Shown: one piece after another, positions 37,041 through 47,430 of the stretch
Layout of the letters: each line of letters opens with the position of its first letter
Position numbering within the stretch: the first letter of the stretch is position 1
Source: Temnopleurus reevesii
Taxonomy: Eukaryota > Echinodermata > Echinoidea > Temnopleuroida > Temnopleuridae
Direction: 5' to 3'
DNA length: 64,000 nt
Assembly: GCA_036244855.1 (NCBI GenBank)
Contig: BQKZ01000087.1
Coordinates: forward strand, 1-64,000
Notes under the pieces: model-generated
Told to the model about the DNA's origin: nothing
Databases searched by the model: none
What the model saw: the letters and a program-made list of their open reading frames with translations, nothing else
Translations under genes and position numbers: made by a program

Positions 37041-37419
37041 GCGTTTTGCATGCAACATCTCCCAAAGTCGGTACTATTTCTATAGTTAACAGGTTGCCAA
37101 GTGTTTTAACATGATTAAGGTCTTCACTGCAAAACGTAGAATGTTATTCTCACATCCAAATTGTATGCAATATAAAAAAAATCCCAAACCTGTCAGATCA
37201 ACAACAGTACTGAATTACACCGGTTGCAATCGTTTCACATTTTGTATTATAATTTTGGTACCGAAGACAACACACTGTGGTGTTAGATTAAAATATGTTT
37301 AATTCATATCTGAAGTAACTGTTTTTTGATGGTATTTAGAGTAATTCTGACCATGCGACACGCATTTACGTGGATTCAAGAGAAAAACTAGAGCTCAAAA
37401 AAAGAACTTCACCATGACA

Positions 37420-37620
37420 TTATTGTGCTGTCATTATATGCTTGGAGAAAAATAAGATTAAGAAATCTGCGCCAAATCAGATAATTCATTTAAATTATTG
37501 AATTATCAAGGTTTGCATTTCCCCCACTAATGGAGATCCTTGAATTGACAACTTCGGCATAGTCTGTGATGTCATACATGGAGTACGAACTCCTCATTAA
37601 CATTTTACAATAATTCATGC
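37420..37620. mobile_element. Degenerate half of a family D foldback
   Basis: GATAATTCATTTAAATTATT, CACTAATGGAGATCCTTGAA, TTGACAACTTCGGCATAG and GTGATGTCATAC follow the left arm of family D in order. The right arm is absent. Confidence 0.45.
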
Positions 37621-37749
37621 AAAAAAGCACCCCAGATCATTGTGATGTTAATAACCCACAGTGATTATGATACATATTTTAGACATTCCATTCGATCAAT
37701 TAATCCTTTTTAATCGAGCAATTTTCTTTCTTTTTTATATTGATCACAG

Positions 37750-37844
37750 AACATTGGCTGGAGTCGATGACAGTTTTATATCTCACACGACCTACACTGA
37801 TGGAATCACGTTAGAGCTCGTCAAAGCCGCTAGCGAGGTTGCCG
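37750..37844 (+). CDS. GUCY1B2: Guanylate cyclase exon 3 (HNOB domain)
   Basis: This exon encodes residues 26-58 of the heme domain, including TLAGVDDSFISHTTYTDGIT and then LELVKAASEVAG. It corresponds to the region with the conserved Tyr/Asp stretch before the helix leading into the heme pocket. The acceptor CACAG and donor GTAAGT are consensus. The first base completes the Lys codon begun in exon 2, and the last G begins Gly58, completed by exon 4. The exon lies 13.3 kb from exon 2 and 3 kb from exon 4. No partial copies of it are visible. Confidence 0.93.
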
Positions 37845-40801
37845 GTAAGTAATTATATGAAACTAACATCAGAGACTAACAGTAATCAAGCACAATGTCG
37901 GACCTTTGAGCATAGTTTAATCATTACATGGTTTAATAGTATTATATTTCACAATCTTTCGGACAAAAACGTGGCCACTTGCAGCTACCTACCATCATAT
38001 ATGCACGATAATTGGCCCTTCGGTAATTTGGGATTACGTTTTATTTCTACATAATTCAGAAGAATTGTTATCCAATCAATAACAGATTCAGATAATTAAT
38101 CACATAACAAAATGAAGCACTGAGCAAGAAACAACTAACTGACTCCACTATCAAAAATACAAATACAATTATCAAAAAGGCCTTTTCGGAGTAGTGGGTG
38201 GATCACTGTTACCCTGCTATAGCATCAACTTAGTTGAAAAGCGTCAAATTGCCCTCATGAGATGAAAGGGGTGATGTGGCTAAAAAAAAATCTGGTGAAC
38301 GTTTTACTTAAAAGTTATAAAGTGTTGTCTAAAATGAATTACGCTTGAACTACAGATGATTTCGTTGGGGAAAAATGAAAGGATGATTTAATATTGATTT
38401 GCTGAGTCGTCTATAACTTCCATGAAATAAATCACACACTTATTTGTTTCCTAGACACTAATTTGACTTCAGTGTGTTTTGCATTTGTTTTTACTGGCAT
38501 TCTCACATTAAACAATGCTACAAATTCAAGAAATAGAATGATTATTGGACAATACACCGAGCAAAATGCACCTGCCCCAAATGGCGTCGGTCAAATTGAC
38601 AATACAATTATTTTGCTTTGCTTGAATTTTTACCATAAACCATGATTTATTTGTTTGGCATTTGATTTGAGGATAATCATTGCTAATATTCACCCCCACG
38701 ATTCTGTAAATATAAACATTCACGTGTTATTCGTTCTCAACGAAATTAAAAGTCAACACCCGTTAAAAAGAGAAAGAAAACAAAACGTGAAAAACAGAAC
38801 CATGTCAACAATAACCACAATGCCCACCTGTCAATTGAACTTTTGCTTCTTCACTGATGACATTTTCCTCACAACCACTCAGAAAGATGATACTACATAT
38901 TTCTTAAACACGTTAAACACTAATCTAACTGTCAATCATGCAATATTGATTTTGGGAACAAAACTTTACATGGTCCAAATCATTTTAACACCTTCATTCA
39001 TCATAACACAAATGTCTCCATTTTGTTGACTTGGTGATAGTGTCAAAACTCAAGATCAATATGAAATATGAGCTAATTACACATACACCTTTTCATTTAT
39101 GAACCACCTGCCGTTGCCAAGTTTACTTCCCGTACCACTTTTTGACCATGATAAATCTTCCTTGAAATGAGCAATTTTATTGAACTCTTGATAAAGACAG
39201 AAGAACGAGGTCAAAATCAATTATTGCATCACCTTTACTCAATTTCCGTTCTTTTGAGATGTTTAAATGTACAAATTAAATATTTACTTAAGTCATTGCT
39301 GTTAACCTCGCTATCAATTTTTAGTCTCCGATTATCTTTAGAAACGTTCAAACTGCATCTATTGTCTCTCATTTCCTTCGATCATTGAGGTTCCTGAATC
39401 CGCTATGAAATGATATTTTATTAATTCATAAACAGGATTGTCCAAATAGAAACAGTTACCCTTGATCCTGGTGATATCTTAGAGATTTGGTCAGCAACAT
39501 TCGAAGTTGCGATCATGCTTCATCTTCGTCTCCCCGCCGCCCCCTCCCCCTTTTTTTAAAATGTTTTATTCCCCATTATTTTTACTGTATTCAGATGGTA
39601 TTCATAAAGCTACATTCCTTTTGCCCATCGGAGTCCTCCGTTTTTTGTGTGACTCAAGAACTAAAGTAATACTGAAGAGTCAGATCATTGACTACAAAAT
39701 GGCTTTCATTTTTTCATTTTCATTTTTTTTATTTCATTTTCACAGGAAAAATACAAAATCGTTTTACAAGGAAAATAAAGAATTTTGCAAATACAAAATA
39801 ATACATCATAATTATATTCACATAAACAAACAAGAAGAATAATATCTTTCATGAGTGATAATTGTTAATTGCTGCTGGTAGGGTTTCTTTATGTATTTTA
39901 GGTAATTCTTTATTTTATGCAGTTCTATTTTTATGGTATTTATTTAACATGTACTTTGCGTTTCATTTTATGTGTAAATTTTATTGTTCTGTATTATTTA
40001 TATTTGATTGTTATATTTCATGGACCCCATGGAAGAACAGAAATGGGCAATCCATCCGATATTCTCTTTTTTTAATCCTGTGTCATATCGTGTATATATG
40101 TATTGTATTTTTTTTTTATGGTATATCGGAAATAAAATCAATCAATCAATCAATGGAAGTTAACTATCCCATCACATGTAAAATATAAATTATGCCCTCA
40201 TTAATTTTGCAAACATTTGTTTATCAATTGTTTTTTTTTTGCGGTCGATATCTACGTTAAGAGCATGGTCCATTAATAGAAACTAAATCCATGTGTCTGC
40301 TGATTTCTTTTTCTTATTTTGGTCTTCAAGCTATCAAAATACGAAACAAATTCATGCAAATATGGATATCACTATTCGATGTTTTCAGTAAGTTGTCAAA
40401 TTTTTGACGTTTAAATTATAACACAAGGCAAGCACATTCCGTTAGCTCAAGAAATTTTACCTCATTTACCGAGTCACTTAATGCATAGAAACTGTAAGCA
40501 AATTTCAGTAAATTAGCAGATCTGGAAGATAGCAGAGTGAGCAGAAGGGACAAAGAAAGCTACCTCATTTAAGCTGTCACATATTTTTATGATTACAAAA
40601 TAATGTAGCCTCGCAACTGTTCATTTATTGAAGATGTGCGCCATTCTCTTCGGAATAAGAAAGAAGGACATTATGAATGCATCTAGTTGTGGTTAATGTT
40701 CAATAGAAAATGTTCATTTTGTCAACAAAATTATTTGCTCCTTGAGCTCAGAGTGCATTACTGATATTTTTAACCACTCCTTTGTCCAACTTTCCTCCCA
40801 G
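37845..40801 (+). other. GUCY1B2: Cyclase intron 3
   Basis: A 3-kb AT-rich intron. A 124-codon frame at 38655-39029 has a weak resemblance to a reverse-transcriptase FxDD stretch but no further support. A LINE end lies at 40020-40157. The rest shows nothing recognisable. Confidence 0.8.
40020..40157 (+). mobile_element. LINE 3' end with (CAAT)n tail
   Basis: CATGGACCCCATGGAAGAAC begins a short 3' UTR-like block ending GGAAATAAAATCAATCAATC with four CAAT units. This kind of tail is typical of CR1/L2-type LINEs. Confidence 0.55.
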
Positions 40802-41065
40802 GTGCACCAATCCCAGTAATCCTGGAGCTATTTGGCGAGTTCTTCTTCACGTTCTGTCAGCGGTCCGGTTACGATGAGATGCTTAGAGTTCTTGGGAGCA
40901 ACCTCAAGAGCTTTCTGGAGAACCTGGATGCCCTCCATTCATACCTCAGCTTCTCCTACAAGAAGATGGAAGCGCCGTCTTTCAGATGCGAGAGAAGACC
41001 GTCAGATGGAGCTCTCATTCTACATTATTACTCACATCGGAAAGGGTTACATCCGATTGTTGTAG
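40802..41065 (+). CDS. GUCY1B2: Guanylate cyclase exon 4 (heme-ligand exon)
   Basis: The exon encodes residues 58-145 of the HNOB domain. ENLDALHSYLSFSYKK contains His103, equivalent to the proximal heme ligand (His105 of mammalian beta-1). LHYYSHRKG carries the Tyr-x-Ser-x-Arg motif (Tyr133, Ser135, Arg137) that holds the heme propionates. Residues are therefore intact for heme binding and NO sensing. The acceptor is TCCCAG and the donor GTAAGT, with entry and exit both in phase 1. The exon is followed directly by a tandem array of seven incomplete copies of its own 3' half plus donor site (41123-42291). It is the only copy with a complete 5' part and a proper acceptor, so it is taken as the true exon. 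Confidence 0.95.
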
Positions 41066-41082
41066 GTAAGTTTCAAATGATG

Positions 41083-41095
41083 AGGTCAAAGGTCG
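41083..41095 (+). promoter_or_regulatory. DR1-like nuclear receptor half sites
   Basis: AGGTCAAAGGTCG is one base from a perfect DR1 element. The repeat unit copies it; at 41433-41445 it is the exact consensus AGGTCAAAGGTCA. It could bind RXR/HNF4/COUP-type receptors, or be coincidence inside the repeat. Confidence 0.3.
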
Positions 41096-41122
41096 TGTAA
41101 GGTCATTTTCTGAAAAACAGTA

Positions 41123-42291
41123 GAGGCAGCTTCTTTTGAATTCGAGAGGAGACCGTCGGATATGGAGCACTCATTCTGCATTACTACTCACATCGGAAAA
41201 GGGCTACATCCGATTGTTACACGTAAGCGTCGAGAATACAAAGGTCATAGGTCATGTTAGGTCATCTCTTGATAAAAAAAAATAGAACACTTTAATTAAG
41301 ATTCTCCTATAATAGATGAAGGCACCACCATTCAGATCATAGAGGAGACCGTCGGACGGAGCACTCATTCTACATTATTACTCACGTCGGAAAGGGTTAC
41401 ATCCGATAGTTGTAGGTAAGGGTCAAATGAGAAGGTCAAAGGTCAATATAGGTCATCTAAGGTCATCTGCTGAAAAAGTAGTATCAATTTCATTCAGATT
41501 TTCTTATACAAGAAGATGGGTGCGCCTTCATTTAGATCCCAGAGAAGACCGTCGGATGGAGCACCCATTCTGCATTATTACTATTCACATCGGAAAGGTT
41601 TACATCCGATTGCTGTAGGTAAGGGTCCAATGAGAAGGTCATAGGTCATCTAAGGTCATCTTTTGATAAAATAGTAGAATTACCTCCATTCATACCTCAG
41701 CTTCTCCTACAAAAAGATGGAGGCTCCTTCTTTCAGATGTGAGAGGGGAGCGTCAGATGGAGCCCTCATTCTGCATTACTACTCACATCGGAAAGGGTTA
41801 CATCCGATTGTCGTAGGTAAGGATGTCATCTTTTGGTGAAATAGCAGAATCCCTTTCCCTCCACTTCTCCTACAAGAAGATGGAGGCACCATCATTCAGA
41901 TGTGAGAGGGGAGCGTCAGATGGAGCACTCATTCTGCATGACTACTCACATCGGATAGGTTTACACCCGATTGTCGTAGGTAAGGGTCAAATGAGAAGTT
42001 CAAAAGTCATAGGTCACCTGAGCTTCTAAAACAGTAGAGGCAGCTTCTTTAAGATGTGAGAGGAGACCGTCGGTCTGAACACTCATTCTGCATTACTACT
42101 CACGTTGGAAAGGGTTACATTCGATTGTTGTAGGTAAGAGTCAACTTAGAAGGTCATTGGTCAAGTGTTATCTCAATTCCCAAAAATTTAGGCTGCAATA
42201 GACCGCGAATTGGAGCAAAGATATGCAGAGATACCACCTTGGTTATTCGAATTGCTCATTCTGCAAAAAGGAGTCCATCCAATTGTTGCAG
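41123..42291 (+). repeat. Tandem array of seven exon 4 3'-end copies, each with its splice donor
   Basis: Exon-like segments are at 41123-41222, 41302-41415, 41491-41618, 41683-41816, 41852-41979, 42037-42133 and 42235-42291. Each ends at a donor (GT at 41223, 41416, 41619, 41817, 41980, 42134, 42292), at intervals of 154-203 bases. Each unit joins the last 57-135 bases of the exon to the first 50-70 bases of the intron (GGTCAAATGAGAAGGTCAAA type). The fourth (41683-41816) keeps an undamaged frame from LHSYLSFSYKKM to HPIVV, including the heme His. The fifth has Tyr to Asp and Lys to Ile changes. The first, second and sixth are frame-damaged, and the seventh is very diverged. None has the exon's acceptor or first half. 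Confidence 0.9.
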
Positions 42292-42410
42292 GTATAGGAT
42301 CAAATAAATTCTTAATTCCTCTAAAAAGATAATAAAAGCTCCAATTATAAAGCTCAATCACATCTTTACGTACAAAGCGAATAAATGTGATCCCTGAATG
42401 CAGATATATG

Positions 42411-42520
42411 AAGGACAGACGCTCAGCTGACGTTAATGCATGCATACGTCAGAGGCTCCGCCAAAAACTTTTCACATTAGATAAGCGTCCTCCTACCATA
42501 TTTTTGCTTTCATGAAGAAC
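42411..42520. mobile_element. Family B repeat fragment
   Basis: GACGCTCAGCTGACGTTAAT, GCATGCATACGTCAGAGGCT and ATAAGCGTCCTCCTACCATA. Confidence 0.55.
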
Positions 42521-43438
42521 TTTAATTAATGACCAGCAAGAAGAAAGCTCTGTCAAATGTGAGCACAAAGTTATGTTTGCTATTCTGTAAATGTTAGAAT
42601 TGAGGGGAACTAAGTATTATTCTAATTTCATTTTATACATTTATCCACCCGGAACCATTTCATTTTAATGTACAGTCTTTATATATTCATAAAATGTTGA
42701 TGGGGTTTTTTTTCGCCAGTAGATATTCTTTTTTTTTTCTCGGACCGCACATAACAGAGAAAAATACTCTGGCTGAAAGAGAAATTGCCAACTTACCATT
42801 TGTCAATAAGACGCCCTAAAGCTTTGGGTCACTTGTCGCATATATATTATAGAGATAATTGAATCGATCAAATCTTTAGATCAGGCGACATTATTAAATT
42901 TAGATCCTTCTCAGATAAAAAGAAGACGTATCAAATGCATTGCACGAATACGTATAGCATACAAATGGGATACAAGATATAGGAAATACCCTCTCAAATT
43001 GGAAATGTCTTATGGAATGGGCCTATAAGCATGTGTACACATGCCTAGTTTAGAGTTAAAAGTGAACAATGGGTATGTTTTTTTTTCTTCATTTTAAGTA
43101 TTACGAGCCTCCAACATTTTGAAAATGAGAACAAATAAAATAAAATTATCTGTTTAAATTTGTCATAGCCGAGAATTGTAAGAAATTACTGAAATGATTG
43201 GAATAAGTGTTAATTTTGTCAATCTTTGGTGCTCATAAAACGACAACTTACAAAAAGGGAAACAATTCGGGACTCTATCTACAATCGCTCACAACATTTC
43301 TAGAAAAATGTTCACATTTAAGCAAAAAAAAAATCAACAAGAAAATTGTTTGTCCATTACATTCTAGCTTTCACGGGCCTCTTATTTTATTTATTCATAT
43401 TTTACCCATCATCAATATTTCTCTCGTTACAATTCATG

Positions 43439-43538
43439 TGTTGTTCGAGCGGTTTCCAGGGAGTTCTTTCAGAGTGAAGTTCGAATGAATGTTTTGGAGG
43501 AGGCACAAGAAGAGGAGAGAAACGGAAAGAATGAAGAA
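43439..43538 (+). pseudogene. Exon 5 partial copy 1
   Basis: Matches the first 100 bases of exon 5 (GAGCGGTTTCCAGGGAGTTC, TTTCAGAGTGAAGTTCGAAT, AGAGGAGAGAAACGGAAAG). The acceptor AG is lost (TTCATG instead of TTCAG). Confidence 0.85.
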
Positions 43539-43637
43539 AGAAAAACAAAAGATTTTTTGTTCATTACATTTACGGGCACTTCAACTATTGAATTCTTTTT
43601 TTTTTAACCATCATGAATATTTCTTTCTACAATCCAG

Positions 43638-43680
43638 GTATTGTCCGAGCGGTTGAAAAGAGTTCTTTTTGAGTGAAGTT
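43638..43680 (+). pseudogene. Exon 5 partial copy 2
   Basis: It retains a CCAG acceptor and GTATTGTCCGAGCGGTTGAA, then diverges. A stop arises through TTTTTGAG. Confidence 0.8.
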
Positions 43681-43851
43681 GAGCAGTCGGACGGTCAAGT
43701 TTTCGGGTTTCGTCGCCGTCCCCTATTACAAAATCTTATATCCAGACCTATATCCACCCGTGTTTCACAACCCGAAAATTCTTTTTTACCACCACCATCA
43801 CCAGCATCAGCACCACCAATATCATCACCAATTTCTTTTCTTAAAATTCAG

Positions 43852-44033
43852 GTATTGTCAGAGCGGTTGCCAGAGAGTTCTTTCAGAGTGAAGTCCGAAT
43901 GGATGTTTTGGAGGAAACACACGAAGAGGAGAGAAACGGAAAGAAAGAACACGTGACTTTTGCTATCTTTCAAAAGAAAATTAAAAGTATCGATACCTCA
44001 TCGCCAAAAACGGTATCGGAACACAATAAAGAG
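43852..44033 (+). CDS. GUCY1B2: Guanylate cyclase exon 5 (end of HNOB domain and linker)
   Basis: The exon encodes residues 146-206: IVRAVAREFFQSEVRMDVLE, then an acidic stretch and KKEHVTFAIFQKKIKS, matching the end of the heme domain. A Lys/Ser-rich linker (DTSSPKTVSEHNKE) follows. The acceptor is TTCAG. The donor GAG|GTAGGA is weaker than others in the gene, but exon 6 begins in matching phase 0. Two imperfect copies of its 5' portion lie upstream (43439-43538 and 43638-43680). This is the only copy with an intact frame, an acceptor and the full length. Confidence 0.92.
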
Positions 44034-44415
44034 GTAGGAGTGTGTGTTTCAATCGAAGAGATTCGGATAGGCAATATTAATTCCTCTAGAAAGTAATGCA
44101 TTAGATGTGACGATAAAGTTTAAAACACTACCGGAGCTTAGCTTTTACGCCAACGATTCAAATTAAAAGCTTAAATTGTTTCATTATCCAATAGCCATAA
44201 AAGTAGTAGCTACAAACTGTTCAGATTAACATAATATTTGTAGCATTCAAAATCCTAATTATTGCTACGTTTTCTCAAGAAAATAGCTCAATTAGCGTAC
44301 TAAAATTGTTTCCTTTTAGAGCTATTTCAAACATCTTTAGAAGTACATATATTTCCGTAGCCATGAAGTGAACCTTACTTACAATTTTTGCTGTATTATT
44401 ATATTATTATATATA

Positions 44416-44533
44416 CAGTGTGTCTCAATAAAAACGTAACACTTTTGAAATGGTTGGCAAATTGAGCATATATAGTTTTATAAAGAAATGTTGATATGTA
44501 TAGAAAGCTGAAGGATNTTATTGAGACACACTG
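44416..44533. mobile_element. Mariner-type MITE
   Basis: CAGTGTGTCTCAATAA is answered by TTATTGAGACACACTG, flanked on both sides by TATATA (TA target duplication of Tc1/mariner). The N at 44517 marks a possible collapsed or joined region, so the true length may differ. Confidence 0.8.
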
Positions 44534-46175
44534 TATATATAGTATTATTCAAATAACATCAAGGTTTCTTTTATTTTGGAATTAAACCATTCTGGATGAA
44601 AAATTGCAATATGTTTCGTCAAAAGCATTAAAATGAAAAATAGTGAAACTCTAAAAAATATTTATCTATAGTTCTTTCAAGTCTTTGAGCTTATTTTGTG
44701 TTTAATGCAACACTTTCTTAGCATGCTTTTAGCGTAGACCTTTTCTTTCCAACATTTGAATTCCAATATGCACCTGTCTCGTCTATAGATCAATACATTT
44801 TACTTCATTCTTGATTAGTGTATATGAATGAGCATGGAGGGTGTAATTGTTAAATATCCCTTTTGTCAAGATTTCGATTTGTGTTACCAATACTGCACGA
44901 TAATATTTGTGCATGTCAATACTATAAACATGTTTGATTTGGGGTGTTATTCCATTTATATTCATTTGAATTAATTTGCATGATAGATATCCCCATAAAA
45001 TAAAACCTAAATAATGTTCTGTCGGTGCTTGTCTTTCTCTATCCCCCTTTACCATAATCAACAATTTCCTATATTTGATATACTGTACATTAGGAAAATT
45101 TGACAATTCTTTATAAAGTTGTGATAATTACAGCAAGTTTTGTGTTAGCAGATTAGCCTAATTAGAAGGAATTCCGATTTTCGTTATTATGTTTATGTTA
45201 TTATACAATGGTAACGCTTTTATGACATCTTATAAGCACATGGTTATGGTCAATCGCATTATGGCCACGGTAACTACTGAAGTATAATTGAATACTGCTT
45301 GTATTCAAAGAAATGAAAGCCTGGCTAGTATGCTGACGTCAAGATATGCTGTAATTTCAGAATGTTTTAACAAAGTTTCCGGGGTCACATTTCATGAAAC
45401 ATTCCCCTTTTCATGTCATATTTCCTTCTCAACCTTCCCATCATGTTGATTACATCTTTTTCTCGAGTGATTCCAAATTCGATTAGGAAGTGGTAACATT
45501 TTAATTATATTCCTTTTCCTTTTTTAATAGAAAAAAGAGAAAAATGATAGTACGACCGCATATACTCGATAGATATGGGAGATATTAAAACCGCAAAATA
45601 ATTAAATCATGAATTGCTTAACATGATTTTGGAAAGTCTAGTTCTAAGTATTCTGAAAATATCGACCGCAGGCAGTTATGTTTCTGATAAACATAATTGA
45701 CACAATTATCCTCCTTTTTTAGATGATCTAATCTAAAGTATCTTTAATTTCATTGGGTGTTACTCATAACCATTCTCTACCGCTCGTCGCGGTTCTTGTG
45801 ACAAGCCGATTTTTTTATATATTCTCTCACATGGGCATTTCAGTGGGAAAAAGCTGTAAAATTAGATTTTACTAAAATAAATGTTATGAAATGTTATAAG
45901 TCGTCTGTAGGTAGGCATTTGAAGCAGAAGCACAAAAACTTGACTTGGTATAAAAAAAAGTATTATTGGAAAACCCTTTATATTATTTTTTTTGCACTTT
46001 GCTAACTAAAATATGATAACCCGGATTTAACTTAATAAAGTAGCTATCTAGCTAAGATGCAGTAGAATAAGTAAATGCTTTCGCAAATCGCCTTGGCACC
46101 ATTCTTTTCGAATCTGGAATCTACTCTACATGCATGGTTTTGCACGTCACGTGACATGATATATATTTCAATCCA

Positions 46176-46330
46176 TTGTTCCGATTGGTTGTGTTTGATG
46201 CACGTGATCACTACCTCCATATCTTACCCTCTCATCAGAACATCACTGCTGATGATAATATATCGGTGACGTCATCAACCGAATGGGTGCCTTATAAATG
46301 GGTGAGTTACGTAATCCATTCAACACCACC
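46176..46330 (+). promoter_or_regulatory. Promoter-like cluster in intron 5
   Basis: The cluster contains an inverted CCAAT (GATTGG, near 46180), an E-box CACGTG (near 46201), a perfect CRE TGACGTCA (46267-46274) and TATAAA (46293-46298), in normal promoter order and spacing. A second CACGTG-type site lies just upstream near 46146. A start near 46325 would give a transcript beginning before exon 6, lacking the heme domain. It is supported by motif order only. Confidence 0.35.
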
Positions 46331-46730
46331 CTGAACACATGTTAATACATTATATACACCGTCACCAACAAAGCACTTTCATCATTAATGTTCTATTTAA
46401 ACACAAACATGGTAATCGTAATAATGGAATATTGTAATGGCTATCAGTATTTTGAGAAATTATGAATTAAATGACGAACTAAACTGTTCAATCTAAATGT
46501 CAGTTCTACTTAATCGGGTCTCCTATAATGAATATCTGACGCCAGTAAATGCACAGTTGTACAGTCATATCATACACACCAAACCGACATCAGACCAGCA
46601 AGAAATATGAAACATCACTGAGAAGAATCTGCTGAGGAATGGGACAAAACAAGCAACTTCCATTTAAGCCTTCACAATAAATCACTTACTCACAATGCAC
46701 TCATGAAAGAAACCAATCTTCCTGTTGATT

Positions 46731-46802
46731 CAAATTTCCTTCTCTCTTATTCTGTTGCGAATGTTCGACATTTCTCAACATAATAAGAGAGAAGGAAATT
46801 TG
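46731..46802. repeat. Perfect 21-bp inverted repeat
   Basis: CAAATTTCCTTCTCTCTTAT plus T (46731-46751) pairs with 46782-46802 around a 30-base loop. Confidence 0.95.
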
Positions 46803-47189
46803 TTTTGTGAATGCTTAAATGACTTATTTTGAATGCTTGAATGAAAGTGTTCTTCTTTGTCCAATTCGTTTGTCCCCTCTGCTCAAGGTGCATAATACAA
46901 ATGACCAGTCAGCTCAAAAGAGGGATCAGCGGAATCTTGTACACAAGTGTCACAGTCCTAATACCTCGGGTAGAGTTTCATCAACACATATACGACACTA
47001 CCCCTGTCATCCAATCATATTCAAGCATTTAAATAGCTTATAACAAAAACACAAGCAGAACATATTCATGAAACCTACACCATGATTTCTGATCAGCGCC
47101 ACTGATATGTGTCACTCATTACACGAACACTTAACATGTAATCTAGCCCTAATCAGGGACTTCGTTTCCAGATTGGCTATCAAGTGGAC

Positions 47190-47430
47190 ACCGCAATGAA
47201 TACTCCACGGTACTCAGACTAAATGCTCAAAAAAGAGCTTGGGAAAGGAATAAAACCCGACATCAAAATAGTTCGGTACCACACGATACTCAGACTAAAT
47301 GCTCCAAAGAGCATGGGAGAGGACATGATAATGGTTCGGTACTACACGCTACTCCAACTAAATTATGGTCAAAATGAGCATAAGAAAAGAAATAAAACGT
47401 GACATCAAAGTGGTTTGGTGCTTCTCACGT
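47190..47430. repeat. Three tandem copies of a 70-90 bp unit
   Basis: CTCAGACTAAATGCTC, GAGCNTGGGA and GTTCGGTACCACACGATACT recur near 47210, 47288 and 47350, with AATAAAACCCGACATCAAA in two copies. Confidence 0.8.

Larger units (their letters stand above)
24429..37749 (+). other. GUCY1B2: Cyclase intron 2
   Basis: A 13.3-kb intron with MITEs of families A, C and D, a full SINE, long CT/GA and ATT microsatellites and a 222-bp duplication. No exon was recognised on either strand. Confidence 0.85.
41066..43851 (+). other. GUCY1B2: Cyclase intron 4
   Basis: It opens with the exon 4 fragment array and closes with two exon 5 fragments. A family B remnant lies at 42411-42520. 42521-43200 holds nothing recognisable. 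Confidence 0.8.

Noticed and set aside
36384..37114. Several frames of 60-140 codons on both strands
   Set aside because: They are CT/GA low-complexity translations, open in many frames at once.
38655..39029. Possible reverse transcriptase (FFTDDIFLTTTQ stretch)
   Set aside because: Only one short motif resembles the RT YxDD region; the sequence before and after does not fit.
41823..42029. 68-codon frame as a separate gene or alternative exon
   Set aside because: It is exon 4 copy five read through its donor into intron. It has no proper acceptor and changes two conserved residues, so it is kept only as part of the array.
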